Positions 1 to 8,926 are shown, numbered from the stretch's first letter. The stretch is 64,000 nucleotides of DNA from Streptomyces scabiei 87.22 (GCF_000091305.1 NC_013929.1:930001-994000); one strand, 5' to 3'. Numbers and translations are program-made. Notes: generated by a model from the sequence alone, not told the origin.

Positions 1-627
1 GCCGCCGACGGCGAGACGGCCGTGCGGCTGGCCCGCGAGCTGCGGCCCGACGTGTGTCTGCTGGACATCCGGATGCCGAGGCTGGACGGTCTGGAGGCGA
101 CCCGGCTGCTGGCCGGTCCGGGTGTCGCCGATCCGCTGCGGGTGGTGGTGGTGACGACGTTCGACCTCGACGAGTACGTCTACGGGGCGCTGCGCGGCGG
201 CGCCTGCGGCTTCCTGCTCAAGGACTCGGGGCCGACCCTGCTGGCCGAGGCCGTCCGGGCGGCCGCGGCGGGGGACGCGTTGGTGTCGCCGTCGGTGACG
301 GTCCGGCTGCTCCGGCACGTCACGGCGGAGAAGGCGGAGGCGCCGGAAAGGAAGGAAAAGACGGGGAGGGCGGAGAAGAGGCGGCAGGAGGGCGGGGCGG
401 GCCCCGGTGCCCCGCGCTCGCAGGAGGCGCTGACCGAGCGGGAACTCGACGTGGTGCGCCTGGTCGCGCTCGGGCACACCAACGCCGAGATCGCCGCCTC
501 GATGTTCGTCTCCCTCTCCACGGTCAAGACGCACCTCGGCAGCATCCAGCTGAAGCTCGCCGCCCGGAACCGGGTGGAGATCGCCGCGTGGGCGTGGCGG
601 ACGGGGCATGCGGGCAAGCAGGGATGA
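1..627 (+). CDS. LuxR/NarL-family response regulator, 5' end cut by window edge
   Basis: Two-component response regulator whose reading frame is already open at the first base, so the N-terminal part of the receiver domain is missing. What remains shows the receiver phosphorylation region (PDVCLLDIRMPRLDG, with the Asp in LLDIRMP), the conserved Thr in VVVVTTFD and the Lys in FLLKDSGP. A long charged Glu/Lys/Arg-rich linker follows, then a C-terminal LuxR helix-turn-helix (LTERELDVVRLVALGHTN, then STVKTHL). The linker of about 35 residues is longer than usual for NarL proteins. The partner histidine kinase is presumably upstream, outside the window. The target genes cannot be read from this sequence. 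Confidence 0.93.
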   Translation, partial: AADGETAVRLARELRPDVCLLDIRMPRLDGLEATRLLAGPGVADPLRVVVVTTFDLDEYVYGALRGGACGFLLKDSGPTLLAEAVRAAAAGDALVSPSVTVRLLRHVTAEKAEAPERKEKTGRAEKRRQEGGAGPGAPRSQEALTERELDVVRLVALGHTNAEIAASMFVSLSTVKTHLGSIQLKLAARNRVEIAAWAWRTGHAGKQG

Positions 628-711
628 CGGCCCGCCGGTGAGCCGGGAAGGGCTGCGCGGGGCCCTCGGAGTGAGGCGAGGCCCTCGGAGTGCCGCGGGC
701 CCTCGGGGTGT

Positions 712-1101
712 CTACGGCGTGAGGGTGACGCGGATGCCGACCGTGCCGTCGGAGCCCCGGCGCAGTCGGCTGCCGAGCAGGGTGAGGCGGCCGAGGACGC
801 CGTACTTGCGGGCGATCAGACCGCGGTAGGCGGCGGAGCCGGCCGCGTCCAGGATCTCGGCGCGTGCGGGCACGTTGCCGCCGGTGGGGTTGCCCCGCAC
901 GTCGCAGGGGCCGACCAGGACGTCGGCGCGGTTGCGGACGCGCTTGACCTTCCAGGAGTCCGCCACCGTCCAGACACCGAGCGCGTCCCCGTCCCGTACC
1001 ACCCACACCGGCGTCGGGACGGTGGTGCCGTTCTTGCGGTAGGTGGTGAGCAGCAGGTACTTGCCCGCGCCGAGCGCGTCGAGCGAGGTGTCGTCAGCCA
1101 T
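712..1101 (-). CDS. PPOX-class (split-barrel flavin/F420) oxidoreductase-like protein
   Basis: A 129-aa single-domain protein of the pyridoxamine-phosphate-oxidase-like split-barrel class. It resembles the actinobacterial PPOX-class F420-dependent group: ALGAGKYLLLTTYRKNGTTVPTPVWVV at the start, then WKVKRVRN and a mid-protein VLVGPCDVRGNP segment. Members bind F420 or a flavin and reduce small substrates, but the substrate here is unknown. It is a monocistronic gene whose stop faces the upstream regulator convergently. The start is ATG at 1101. Confidence 0.82.
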   Translation of the reverse strand: MADDTSLDALGAGKYLLLTTYRKNGTTVPTPVWVVRDGDALGVWTVADSWKVKRVRNRADVLVGPCDVRGNPTGGNVPARAEILDAAGSAAYRGLIARKYGVLGRLTLLGSRLRRGSDGTVGIRVTLTP

Positions 1102-1217
1102 GGCGGGAGTCTAGGGCCCTTCTGACGGATCCCCGTGGGAGGAGGACCCTCCCCGGGTGCGCGGGCGCCGGAAGGGACCGGCGGCCGGGCACCCGGGTGC
1201 GGACGGGCACAGCGGTG

Positions 1218-1853
1218 TCAGTCGAGCAGCCCGTCGTAGTCGGGCAGCTTGTACGTGCGCTCGGCGTGACCGCCGACCAGGTCGGTGGTGTTGTTGCCGA
1301 CGTTGGCGATGATCGTGTAGCCGTCGGACTCGATGTCCGCGCGCGAGGCGGTCTTGTAGGCCGAGACCTCGGCGAACAGGTCGGGCAGGTCACGGACGTA
1401 CAGGCCGTCGACGGGGTAGCCGACGTTCTTCAGGTTCCACTTGGTGACGCTCTCGATGATGCCCGGCCGGGCGGTGACGAAGAAGACGGCTACCCCGCGG
1501 GACTTGGCGTACGTGGCCAGCGCGAGGGAGGGCTTCAGGGCCGGGGTCGGCAGCTGGTACCAGGGCGTGTAGTGCGTCTCCAGCGTCGTGTTGTCGATGT
1601 CGAAGACGATGGCGAGCTTCTGCCCCGAGGAGTTCGCGGTGCGCTGCTGGACGTACGGCGTCGCCGTGTCGACGACGGCCTTCACGTCCTTCTGCCAGGT
1701 GGCGTAGTCCACCTCGGCGGCCGCCGCGGTGGCGGCCGTGGTCCCGCTCTGCGCGGCGGCCGCGGGCACCGCCGCGGTCACCGAACCGCCCAGACCCAGT
1801 ACGGCCACCGCGGCGACCGTCGTGATGCGGCGTCCCACACCGCTTCCTGTCAT
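1218..1853 (-). CDS. Secreted HAD-family class B-like acid phosphatase
   Basis: Secreted phosphomonoesterase of the HAD acid phosphatase (PF03767-like) family. The ATG at 1853 gives an Arg-rich n-region, a hydrophobic core (TTVAAVAVLGLGG) and an AAAAQS cleavage region, so a Sec signal peptide is likely. An ATG one short step upstream (1874) would only add MRKKGTN. The catalytic motif DIDNTTL supplies the nucleophile and acid/base aspartates. FFVTARPG carries the motif II Thr, and a late Asn/Asp-rich region (NVGNNTTDLVGG) fits motif IV. It probably scavenges phosphate outside the cell. No Pho box was identified with confidence. Confidence 0.88.
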   Translation of the reverse strand: MTGSGVGRRITTVAAVAVLGLGGSVTAAVPAAAAQSGTTAATAAAAEVDYATWQKDVKAVVDTATPYVQQRTANSSGQKLAIVFDIDNTTLETHYTPWYQLPTPALKPSLALATYAKSRGVAVFFVTARPGIIESVTKWNLKNVGYPVDGLYVRDLPDLFAEVSAYKTASRADIESDGYTIIANVGNNTTDLVGGHAERTYKLPDYDGLLD

Positions 1854-2142
1854 GTTCGTCCCCTTTTTTCTCATGTCGACGCGGCGAGGCCGTCACCGTC
1901 CCCGCCGCGCTCGTCATGGTCATGCCCAATGGTGGCCGGGAGACTACCCAAGAGTTACCGGTTGGTAGAAGGGTCGCGACAACCCTTGTTCCACAGCCCG
2001 CGGGCCGAGCCGGGCGGCACGCGGCGGAACCTGGCGAATCCGGGCGCCGAGAAGATCGCCGAAGTCTCGGCAAAGGCCAACCGACGGGTCTACATTGCGG
2101 GTTGGATGAAGCACCTTCACAGAAGATCCAGGAGTCGACTCC

Positions 2143-2982
2143 GTGACGGACAACCCGGCAGCCCCGGACTTCCCCTCGTCGCCGCTGAACCGGCGCATCG
2201 TCACCACACGGCCGGCCGCGGCGCGGATCTGGAACTACTGGCTCGGCGGCGGTGACTACTACGAGGTCGACCGCAAGGCCGGGGACGAGATACGCCGGCT
2301 GTATCCGAGCATCGGCGACTACGCCCGCGCGGACCGGCAGTTCCTGGGGCGGGCGGTGCGCCATCTGGCCGCCGAGGTGGGCATCCGGCAGTTCCTGGAC
2401 ATCGGCGCCGGGCTGCCGACCGCGGAGAACACCCACGAGGTCGCCCAGCACATCGCGCCGGACTCCCGGATCGTCTACGTGGACAACGACCCGCTCGTCC
2501 TCGTGCACGCCCGCGCCCTGCTGACCAGCGCGCCCGAGGGCCGCACGGACCACGTGGACGAGGACCTGCGCAACGTCGACTCCGTCCTCGCCCACGCGGC
2601 GCGCACCCTGGACCTGACCCGACCGGTCGCCCTGCTGCTGCTCGACGTACTGGCCTTCATCCGTGACGACGAGGACCCGGACGGCATCGTGCGCCGTCTG
2701 CTGGACGCCCTGCCCCGGGGCAGTCATCTGGTGCTCTCCCACACCATCACCAGCCCGGAGTGGCCCGATGTGGACATCGCGGCGGCCTGGTGGAACGAAC
2801 ACGGCATCCCGCCGCTGACCCAACGCACGCCGGAGAGGATCGCCCGGTTCTTCGACGGGCTCGACCTGCTGGAGCCCGGCGTCGTCCCGTGCACGCGCTG
2901 GCGGCCGGACACCCCCGGCGATCCCGCTTGCGGGGAACCGGCGATCGTGCCCATGTACTGCGGAGTGGGAGCCAAGCCGTGA
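2143..2982 (+). CDS. SAM-dependent methyltransferase of the DUF574/Methyltransf_19 type
   Basis: A 279-aa protein of the family expanded in Streptomyces as PF04672 S-adenosyl methyltransferases. It shows the family-specific N-terminus (ARIWNYWLGGGDYYEVDR), a SAM-binding glycine motif (QFLDIGAGLPT) and an acidic loop (IVYVDNDPLVL). It starts at a GTG within a short purine-rich context. The gene stands alone, divergent from the acid phosphatase across about 290 bp. The substrate is unknown for nearly all members of the family. Confidence 0.88.
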   Translation: MTDNPAAPDFPSSPLNRRIVTTRPAAARIWNYWLGGGDYYEVDRKAGDEIRRLYPSIGDYARADRQFLGRAVRHLAAEVGIRQFLDIGAGLPTAENTHEVAQHIAPDSRIVYVDNDPLVLVHARALLTSAPEGRTDHVDEDLRNVDSVLAHAARTLDLTRPVALLLLDVLAFIRDDEDPDGIVRRLLDALPRGSHLVLSHTITSPEWPDVDIAAAWWNEHGIPPLTQRTPERIARFFDGLDLLEPGVVPCTRWRPDTPGDPACGEPAIVPMYCGVGAKP

Positions 2983-3232
2983 CGGGAACGGACCCGGCCG
3001 GGGTTGCACGAACCGGACAAGGAGTGCTCGGCGGACATCCCGGAGCGGGGCCCCTTCCTCGTCCACGACGAGTACCACCGGATCCGGTCACCATGAACCG
3101 GACGCCGGGATACGTCGACGCGGACCGGTGAACATGTGCCGACCCCCGCACGTATGAAAGGAAGGGCGCTCAAGGACCGGACGCCCTGGCGGTGTTGACA
3201 CCGTGTCGGACGGGGTTCGGGAGAGCCAGGCG

Positions 3233-4612
3233 ATGAGGCACGCACGACGGCGAGTCGTGAAGCGGGTGGCGCGGCTGACGGCCGCCGGTGGACTGATCTG
3301 CGGAACCCTGATGGTCGCGCAGGCGGCGATGGCGACCGAACCCACCACCTCCCCGCCCACGACCCGAAGTGCGGTGCTGGCCGCCTCCGGCACCGGGAAC
3401 GGCCTGGTCGGCGAACTGGGCTCCGAGCGTACGGCCGGCACCTGGATCGCCGACGACGGCAAGCCGGTCGTCGCGGTCACCGACGAGGAGGCCGCCGCCG
3501 AGGTCGAGCGGGCGGGCGCCCGTCCCAAGATGGTCGAGTTCAGCGGTGAGGATCTCGAGTCCGCCGCGAAGGCGCTGCGGTCCGCGCCCCGGGTGTCGGG
3601 CACCTCCTGGGCCATCGATCCCGCGTCCAACGAGGTCGTGGTGCGGGCCGACAGCACCGTGTCCAAGAAGGACTGGTCGAGCCTGACCGATCTCGCCGAG
3701 AAGATCGGCGCGTCCGTGCGGATGGAGCGCACCGAGGGCACGTACACGATGCGGCTCAACGGCGCCCAGCCCATCTTCGGCACGGGCGGACGCTGCTCGA
3801 TCGGCTTCAACGTGACCGACGGCGAGCGGGACTTCATGCTCACCGCCGGGCACTGCGGTCCGGCCGGCTCCGTCTGGTTCTCCGACAACGAGGGCCGGCA
3901 GGAGATCGGCCGGACGACCGAGTCGGAGTTCCCCGGCAGCGACTACTCGCTCGTGCAGTACCTCCAGGACGCACCCAGCAACCGGACCAACGTGGTCTCG
4001 GTGGGCGACGGCCGGGGCGTGCGGATCACCTCGGTCGGTGAGGCGGCGGTCGGCCAGCGCGTCTTCCGCAGCGGCAGCACCAGCGGTTTCCGCAACGGCG
4101 AGGTGACCGGCCTCGACGCCACGGTGAACTACCCCGAGGGAACCGTCAGCGGCCTCATCGAGACCACGGTCTGCGCCGAGCCGGGCGACAGCGGCGGCCC
4201 GCTCTTCTCGGAGGGGGTGGCCCTGGGAGTGACCTCGGGCGGCAACGGGGACTGCAAGGAGGGCGGTACGACGTTCTTCCAGCCGCTGTCCGACGCCCTT
4301 GACGACCTCGGCGTCCGGCTGACCGGCCTGCCCCAGTCCGCCGCCCAGCCGACCGCGGCGGCCGACGGTTCCTCCGGCGACGACTCCCAGGGCGCCGCCG
4401 CTCCCGGCGGGGCCGAGCCGGGGTCCGTGGAGCCCGTCGACTCCGTGAGCGCCGCCTCCGATCTCCTCGACCGCCTCGCCGACCCCCGCAACGTCGGGCC
4501 CGGTCTGCTGGTCGTCGCCGGCAGCATGGTCGCCCTGGCGGCCACCCGTTTCATCCGCACCGAACAGGACCGCCAGGCGTACCGGCGGCAGTACTCGGGG
4601 AGTTGGGGGTAG
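3233..4612 (+). CDS. Membrane-anchored S1-family (alpha-lytic/streptogrisin-like) serine protease
   Basis: Preproprotease with an N-terminal signal segment, a pro-region, a chymotrypsin-fold catalytic domain and a C-terminal anchor. The triad is visible: His207 (LTAGHCG), Asp237 (GSDYSLV) and Ser320 (EPGDSGGP). The catalytic domain is followed by a Gly/Ala/Ser/Pro-rich spacer and a single hydrophobic helix (GPGLLVVAGSMVALAATRF) with a basic tail, so the enzyme is probably held at the membrane facing out. The ATG at 3233 was chosen because GGGAG precedes it and the Arg-rich n-region starts there. A GTG at 3203 would add 10 residues. A paralogue lies at 48417-49844. Confidence 0.9.
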   Translation: MRHARRRVVKRVARLTAAGGLICGTLMVAQAAMATEPTTSPPTTRSAVLAASGTGNGLVGELGSERTAGTWIADDGKPVVAVTDEEAAAEVERAGARPKMVEFSGEDLESAAKALRSAPRVSGTSWAIDPASNEVVVRADSTVSKKDWSSLTDLAEKIGASVRMERTEGTYTMRLNGAQPIFGTGGRCSIGFNVTDGERDFMLTAGHCGPAGSVWFSDNEGRQEIGRTTESEFPGSDYSLVQYLQDAPSNRTNVVSVGDGRGVRITSVGEAAVGQRVFRSGSTSGFRNGEVTGLDATVNYPEGTVSGLIETTVCAEPGDSGGPLFSEGVALGVTSGGNGDCKEGGTTFFQPLSDALDDLGVRLTGLPQSAAQPTAAADGSSGDDSQGAAAPGGAEPGSVEPVDSVSAASDLLDRLADPRNVGPGLLVVAGSMVALAATRFIRTEQDRQAYRRQYSGSWG

Positions 4613-4648
4613 AGGTCCACGCCCTGCGCGATGTGCGCTCCCGGCGCT

Positions 4649-4670
4649 CCGCGCCCCGCGAGGGGCGCGG
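4649..4670. terminator. GC-rich hairpin between convergent genes
   Basis: A perfect 9-bp stem CCGCGCCCC / GGGGCGCGG with a 4-base loop lies just after the protease stop and just before the stop of the convergent small gene. It can terminate both transcripts. There is no T-run, as is common in Streptomyces. Confidence 0.6.
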
Positions 4671-4678
4671 CCGGCGGA

Positions 4679-4861
4679 CTACGAGGCGGCGGCCCACTCC
4701 AGGACCAGACGCTCGTACTCGCTCCGCTGCTCCCTGTTCAACGTCCCGCCGCTCCGGAACCAGAGCGCCCGGATCTCCTCGTTGACCTCGGCGGCCGTTC
4801 GCGCCGGTACTTCCGCTCTTTCCAGGACGACATCAGGGGTAGTGGACATGGTGTAAACCAT
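4679..4861 (-). CDS. Small conserved-looking hypothetical protein
   Basis: A 60-aa hydrophilic protein (MVYTMSTTPDVVLERAEVPA at the start) with a helical, charged body and a TLNREQRSEYERLVLEW C-terminus. No known domain is recognised. The start is either ATG 4861, with GAGGA close upstream, or ATG 4849. The frame keeps a normal Streptomyces third-position GC pattern, which supports coding. It lies between the protease and the ROK repressor and shows no operon partner. Confidence 0.6.
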   Translation of the reverse strand: MVYTMSTTPDVVLERAEVPARTAAEVNEEIRALWFRSGGTLNREQRSEYERLVLEWAAAS

Positions 4862-4939
4862 ATGTCCTCGAACGTGAAGCCGATGTGAGTAAAGGTCCCA
4901 CTTCAGACATTACGGACCGTGAAGCTGATCACGCTGCGT

Positions 4940-6100
4940 TTACGGGTCCACGGTCCCGAGCACGAGGACCTGAATGGCCAGCACGGCGGCCCCCCGCGCC
5001 CAGTCGTGGAAGTCGGACACCTTCGTCTCCAGCGGGACGGGCGCGGCCAGCGGATGCCGGTGCGCGCGGACGGCCTCGTCCACCGCCTCCCGCGCCACCT
5101 CCATCAGCCCCACCCCCTCCCCCGCGAGCAGGATCTTCTGCGGCATCACGAAGTTGGCGATCTGGGCCACCAGCGTCCCCAGCGCCCGCCCCGCCTCCCC
5201 GACGACCCGCGCGCACATGGGCTCGCCGCCGGCCGCGCCGGCCAGGATCTCCTCGTACGTCACCTCGCGCCCCGTCGCCGCCCGCACCTGGTACCGGATG
5301 CCGGGAATGCTCAGCAGCGAGTCGGCGCTGCCGCGCCGGCCGTCGGGGGTGAGCGGGCCGGCAGGGTCCACGATCCAGTGGCGGCCGAAGCCCCGGTCCT
5401 CCTCCGCGTGCGCCACCCGCCTGCCGCCGAGGACCAGGCCGTAGCCGATGCCCGCGCCGATGGTGAGGACCACGAACCGGTCGAGGCCGCGTCCCGCGCC
5501 GAACCAGGTCTCCGCCTCGACTAGCGCGGCGACGTCGTTCTCGACGACGACCGGCAGCCCGGTGCGCTCCTCGACGAGTGCGGCCAGCGGGACGTCGCGC
5601 CACGACAGAAAGGGCGACTCCCCGACCGTCGTACGGTCGCGGACGAACCCGCCGACCCCGATACCGATCCCGGCGAGCGAGGGATGGGTGCGGGCGAGCA
5701 GCGCGGTCATCTCGGCGAGCAGATCGGCGACCCGTGCGGGTTCATGGGTGGTGAGCGGGCGGTCGTGCCGGGCGACGATCTCGCTGCGGAGCGTGGTGAC
5801 GACGCCGTACACCATGTCGTCGGTGATCTTGAAGCCGAGGAAGGAGCAGGACTCGGCGACGATGTCCAGCGGCTGCGAGGGGCGCCCCTGACGGGCCCCC
5901 GGGAACGCGGCGCCCTCGGCGGCCTCCACCAGCAGGCCCGATTCGGTCAGCGGTTTGGTCAGACGGGTGAGACTTCCGGCCGAGAGACCGAGCCGCCGGG
6001 CGAGTTCCGTGCGCGAGAGCGGACCGTGCACGAGCACCTCGATCGCCACCGAGCGTTCCCCGGGACTGAGCGGCAGCCAACTGGCGGCGAGTGCGGTCAT
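4940..6100 (-). CDS. ROK-family transcriptional regulator lacking the zinc-binding cysteines
   Basis: Transcription factor with an N-terminal winged helix (GPLSRTELARRLGLSAGSLTRLTKPL) and a C-terminal sugar-kinase-like ROK domain (GIGIGVGGF, VVENDVAAL, LTIGAGIGYGLVLGG). The usual ROK zinc motif CxCGxxGCxE is missing: the stretch after IVDPAGP reads LTPDGRRGSADS with no cysteine. The ATG at 6100 was preferred over the GTG at 6136 because the latter would overlap the palindrome at 6128-6140. It is divergent from a Gfo/Idh/MocA dehydrogenase. Together they look like a sugar- or polyol-responsive repressor and its target. Confidence 0.88.
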   Translation of the reverse strand: MTALAASWLPLSPGERSVAIEVLVHGPLSRTELARRLGLSAGSLTRLTKPLTESGLLVEAAEGAAFPGARQGRPSQPLDIVAESCSFLGFKITDDMVYGVVTTLRSEIVARHDRPLTTHEPARVADLLAEMTALLARTHPSLAGIGIGVGGFVRDRTTVGESPFLSWRDVPLAALVEERTGLPVVVENDVAALVEAETWFGAGRGLDRFVVLTIGAGIGYGLVLGGRRVAHAEEDRGFGRHWIVDPAGPLTPDGRRGSADSLLSIPGIRYQVRAATGREVTYEEILAGAAGGEPMCARVVGEAGRALGTLVAQIANFVMPQKILLAGEGVGLMEVAREAVDEAVRAHRHPLAAPVPLETKVSDFHDWARGAAVLAIQVLVLGTVDP

Positions 6101-6127
6101 GGAGGCCAGACTCCCACATCCAGTTTC

Positions 6128-6140
6128 TTCCGTCACGGAA
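6128..6140. promoter_or_regulatory. Palindrome upstream of the ROK regulator (candidate operator)
   Basis: TTCCGTCACGGAA is a perfect inverted repeat (5-3-5) 28 bp upstream of the regulator ATG. It is suited to autoregulation, but no binding protein is proven by sequence. Confidence 0.45.
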
Positions 6141-6196
6141 ACAACCAGCCCCCCTCGGCCACCACAACCGCTACCGAAAGATAATCACGCAACCCC

Positions 6197-6225
6197 TTGA
6201 CGTCATAATTCTTTCGCGACGAAAG
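6197..6225 (+). promoter_or_regulatory. Promoter -35 and overlapping palindrome for the Gfo/Idh/MocA gene
   Basis: TTGACG at 6197-6202 is a good -35 element. The perfect inverted repeat CTTTCGCGACGAAAG (6-3-6) at 6211-6225 covers the expected -10 area. A repressor bound there would block the polymerase. The ROK regulator encoded next door is the natural candidate. Confidence 0.5.
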
Positions 6226-6267
6226 TAAGTGGGCAGTGACTCTTCAGCAGAGAAGGACATTCCTCAC

Positions 6268-7470
6268 ATGACGTTCTCCCTCGGCATCGTGGGCGCCGGC
6301 CAGTTCTCCGGCCAGTTCGCCACGCTGTTCCAGGCCCACCCCGGCGTCGGCGACGTCTACGTCACGGACCTGCTGCCCGAGCGGGCCGACGAGCTCGTGG
6401 CCGCCCAGGGTCTGGCCGGCACCTTCCCCTCGTACGAGGCCATGCTGGAGTCGCCGGAGGTCGACGCGGTCGCGATCTTCACCCAGCGCTGGACGCACGG
6501 ACCTCTGGTGCTCCAGGGGCTGGCGGCCGGAAAGCACGTCTACTCGGCCGTGCCCATGGCGATCACCACCGAGGAGATCGCGGCGATCATCGACGCGGTC
6601 CGGGAGACCGGGCTGACGTACATGATGGGCGAGACGAGCCAGTACAACCCGGCGACCGTGCACGCCCGCAACCAGATCGCCGAGGGCGCGTTCGGCAGGA
6701 TCTTCTACGCCGAGGGCGACTACGTCCACGACATGGACCTCGGCTTCTACGAGGCCTACCAGTACAGCGGCGGCGAGGACTGGAAGCGGACCGCCAGCTA
6801 CCCCCCGCTGCTCTACCCGACCCACTCGGTGGGCGGCGTGCTGGGCGCCTGGGGGACGCACGCGGTGAGCGTGTCGGCGATCGGGGTCGTGGACGAGCGC
6901 GGGGACGGCGTGTTCGACAAGGAGGTCAGCCAGTTCGGCAACGACTTCTCCAACGCGACCGCGCTGTTCGAGGTCGCGGGCGGCGGTTCGTTCCGCACGA
7001 ACGAGTTCCGGCGGGTCGGCTACCCCTCGCAGATACGGGAGTCGCGCTTCCGGTTCTTCGGCACCGAGGCCAGCATGGAGCAGCTCGCCACGGTGGCGTT
7101 CTGGCAGGACAAGAAGGGGGTGACGGACATCAGCGAGCTGCTGGAGCCCAAGCAGACCCTGTCCCCCGACGATCCCTCGCTGAAGCACATCGCGCCGGAC
7201 CTGCGGGCCGCCTTCACCTCCGGGTCGGCGCCGGTGCACGACCGGTCCCGCCTGCCGCGGGAGTTCGACGAGCTGCACAACGGGCACGAGGGCAGCCACC
7301 ACTTCCTGGTGGACGACTTCGTGACCGCCGTCAACACCCGGACCCTGCCGTCGGTCAACGCCTGGGTGGCGGCCCGCTACACCCTGCCGGGCATCGTCGC
7401 GCACGAGTCCGCACGGCAGGGCGGGGTCAGGCTGGAGATCCCGGACTTCGGGGACGCCCCCGAGGCGTGA
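6268..7470 (+). CDS. Gfo/Idh/MocA-family NAD(P)-dependent oxidoreductase
   Basis: A 400-aa sugar/inositol-type dehydrogenase. The N-terminal Rossmann fold begins at once (SLGIVGAGQFSGQFA) and is followed by the family hallmark region DAVAIFTQRWTHGPLVLQGLAAGKHVYSAVPMA, in which the usual EKP is replaced by a VPMA variant. The C-terminal alpha/beta domain contains HSVGGVLGAWG. ATG 6268 was selected because it opens the Rossmann strand and is preceded by GAAGGA. The upstream in-frame 6229 start only adds 13 unlike residues. Its divergent partner is the ROK regulator. The substrate is not deducible. Confidence 0.88.
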   Translation: MTFSLGIVGAGQFSGQFATLFQAHPGVGDVYVTDLLPERADELVAAQGLAGTFPSYEAMLESPEVDAVAIFTQRWTHGPLVLQGLAAGKHVYSAVPMAITTEEIAAIIDAVRETGLTYMMGETSQYNPATVHARNQIAEGAFGRIFYAEGDYVHDMDLGFYEAYQYSGGEDWKRTASYPPLLYPTHSVGGVLGAWGTHAVSVSAIGVVDERGDGVFDKEVSQFGNDFSNATALFEVAGGGSFRTNEFRRVGYPSQIRESRFRFFGTEASMEQLATVAFWQDKKGVTDISELLEPKQTLSPDDPSLKHIAPDLRAAFTSGSAPVHDRSRLPREFDELHNGHEGSHHFLVDDFVTAVNTRTLPSVNAWVAARYTLPGIVAHESARQGGVRLEIPDFGDAPEA

Positions 7471-7506
7471 CGTCCCGCCACCGGCCGGCCGGGCCCCCGA
7501 CCCCCG

Positions 7507-8202
7507 TCAGGTGCCCGGCTTGCGGCCGTACACGTAGACGTCGTCGCCGTTCTTCAGCAGCGACCAGTACTTCTTGGCGTCCGTCTTCGTCATGTTGGCG
7601 CAGCCGTGGGAGCCGGGCGGGTTCCACATGCTGACGCCGACGGAGTGGAAGGCCTGGCCGCCGTCGAAGAACTGGGCGTAGGGCATGGGCACGTGGTAGA
7701 TCGACGAGACGTGGTCGATGTTCCGCCAGTAGATCTTCTTCAGGCCGGTGCGGGTCTCGTAGCCGTCGCGGCCGGTGCGGACCGGGACGGGCCCGTAGAC
7801 CAGCTTGCCGCCGTCCTGGATCCAGCTCAGCTGCAGCGTCAGGTTCACACAGGCGATACGGCCCTTGTTCGTCGGGCACTTGCCCGCCGCGTTGGGGTTC
7901 TTGCCCACGGCCTTCTGCTTGTTCATGAGGTCCATCACGCCCCAGGTGACGGCGCCCGCGTAGCCGATGTTCGGCGAGATGCCGTGCTTGGTCTGGAAGG
8001 CCCTGATGGCCTCGCAGTCGGCGGTGGACTGCTTGCCGTCGACCGGCCGCCCGAGGAACTTCTCCACCTGCTTCTGGTACGGACCCTTCGTCGCCGTACA
8101 ACTCGCCGCCTGCGCGGGCGTGATGCCCATCGCGAGCGTCAGCGGTGCCAGCAGACCGGTGACCGTGAGCGCGACCGCGCCTCTTCTGCGTATGTCCCCC
8201 AT
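7507..8202 (-). CDS. Secreted L,D-transpeptidase-like protein with peptidoglycan-binding domain
   Basis: Exported cell-wall enzyme candidate. ATG 8202 has an excellent GGGGAGGA site 8 bp upstream and opens a signal peptide (RRRGAVALTVTGLLAPLTLA, cleavage after AQA). A PG_binding_1-like segment follows (VEKFLGRPVDGKQ, then ADCEAIRAFQTKHG), and then a YkuD catalytic domain ending in SHGCANM, with His199 and Cys201 as active-site residues. Such enzymes form 3-3 crosslinks in peptidoglycan. Length is normal (231 aa). It is convergent with the upstream dehydrogenase. Confidence 0.9.
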   Translation of the reverse strand: MGDIRRRGAVALTVTGLLAPLTLAMGITPAQAASCTATKGPYQKQVEKFLGRPVDGKQSTADCEAIRAFQTKHGISPNIGYAGAVTWGVMDLMNKQKAVGKNPNAAGKCPTNKGRIACVNLTLQLSWIQDGGKLVYGPVPVRTGRDGYETRTGLKKIYWRNIDHVSSIYHVPMPYAQFFDGGQAFHSVGVSMWNPPGSHGCANMTKTDAKKYWSLLKNGDDVYVYGRKPGT

Positions 8203-8337
8203 GCCGGGTCCTCCCCCTTCGCGTGATTTCGCTGCTACTGCCTGCCTAGACATGCGGCCGACGGCCACGGTTGTGGGTCGGCCCACGTCGAGACGAAACA
8301 GTTACACAGCCTGGAATTCGGATATAGAGTTCCCCCC

Positions 8338-8823
8338 ATGAGCAACAGTCATTCCCCGTCTCGTGTGGCCCTCAAGAAAACAACTCCCGATGTGTCCAAG
8401 GCGATGGGCTCCCTGCACGGCGCCGCCGTCACCGCGGCCCAGGACGCGAAGGTCGAGCCCGAGATACTCGAACTGATCAGAATTCGCGCCTCGCAGATCA
8501 ACGGCTGTGCGTTCTGCCTGGACATGCACACCAAGGACGCCCGCGCCCAGGGCGAGACCGAGCAGCGGATCTACGCGCTCAGCGCCTGGCGCGAGACCCC
8601 CTTCTTCACCGAACGGGAGCGCGCCGCGCTGGCGTTGACCGAGGCGGTGACGCTGGTCACCGACGGTCAGGTGCCCGACGACGTCTACGCGGGCGCCGCG
8701 GAGGTGTTCGACGAGGAGCAGATCGCGGCTCTGATCTGGGCGGCCACGGTGATCAACGCGTACAACCGGATCGCGATCGCCACCCGTATGGTTCCCGGGG
8801 CCTACCAGCCCGCCCAGAAATAA
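8338..8823 (+). CDS. Carboxymuconolactone decarboxylase/AhpD-like protein
   Basis: A 161-aa all-helical protein of the CMD/AhpD core family. The redox motif CAFCLDMH places Cys57 and Cys60 four apart with His64 behind them, as in alkylhydroperoxidase-like members. It probably reduces peroxides or acts as a small disulfide reductase. It is a single gene divergent from the L,D-transpeptidase over 135 bp and is followed by a strong hairpin. Confidence 0.88.
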   Translation: MSNSHSPSRVALKKTTPDVSKAMGSLHGAAVTAAQDAKVEPEILELIRIRASQINGCAFCLDMHTKDARAQGETEQRIYALSAWRETPFFTERERAALALTEAVTLVTDGQVPDDVYAGAAEVFDEEQIAALIWAATVINAYNRIAIATRMVPGAYQPAQK

Positions 8824-8871
8824 CTCCGAGGCATTCGCGCACCTTTCGCCGCGATTTCCGGAAACATTTGC

Positions 8872-8907
8872 AGCGCCGGGCCGAATTCCTTTCGGACCGG
8901 CGCTTTT
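8872..8907. terminator. Intrinsic terminator after the AhpD-like gene
   Basis: The stem AGCGCCGG plus CCGAA pairs with TTCGG plus CCGGCGCT, with one internal mismatch and a 5-base loop, and is followed by TTTT. It sits 48 bp after the stop and also faces the end of the PABA operon from the other side, so it may work in both directions. Confidence 0.75.
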
Positions 8908-8926
8908 CCACGCCCGCATGTCGGTG

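Noticed and set aside
1390..3078. Long minus-strand open frame (562 codons) over the phosphatase/methyltransferase region
   Set aside because: It crosses two well-supported genes, has no domain, and is an antisense GC shadow.
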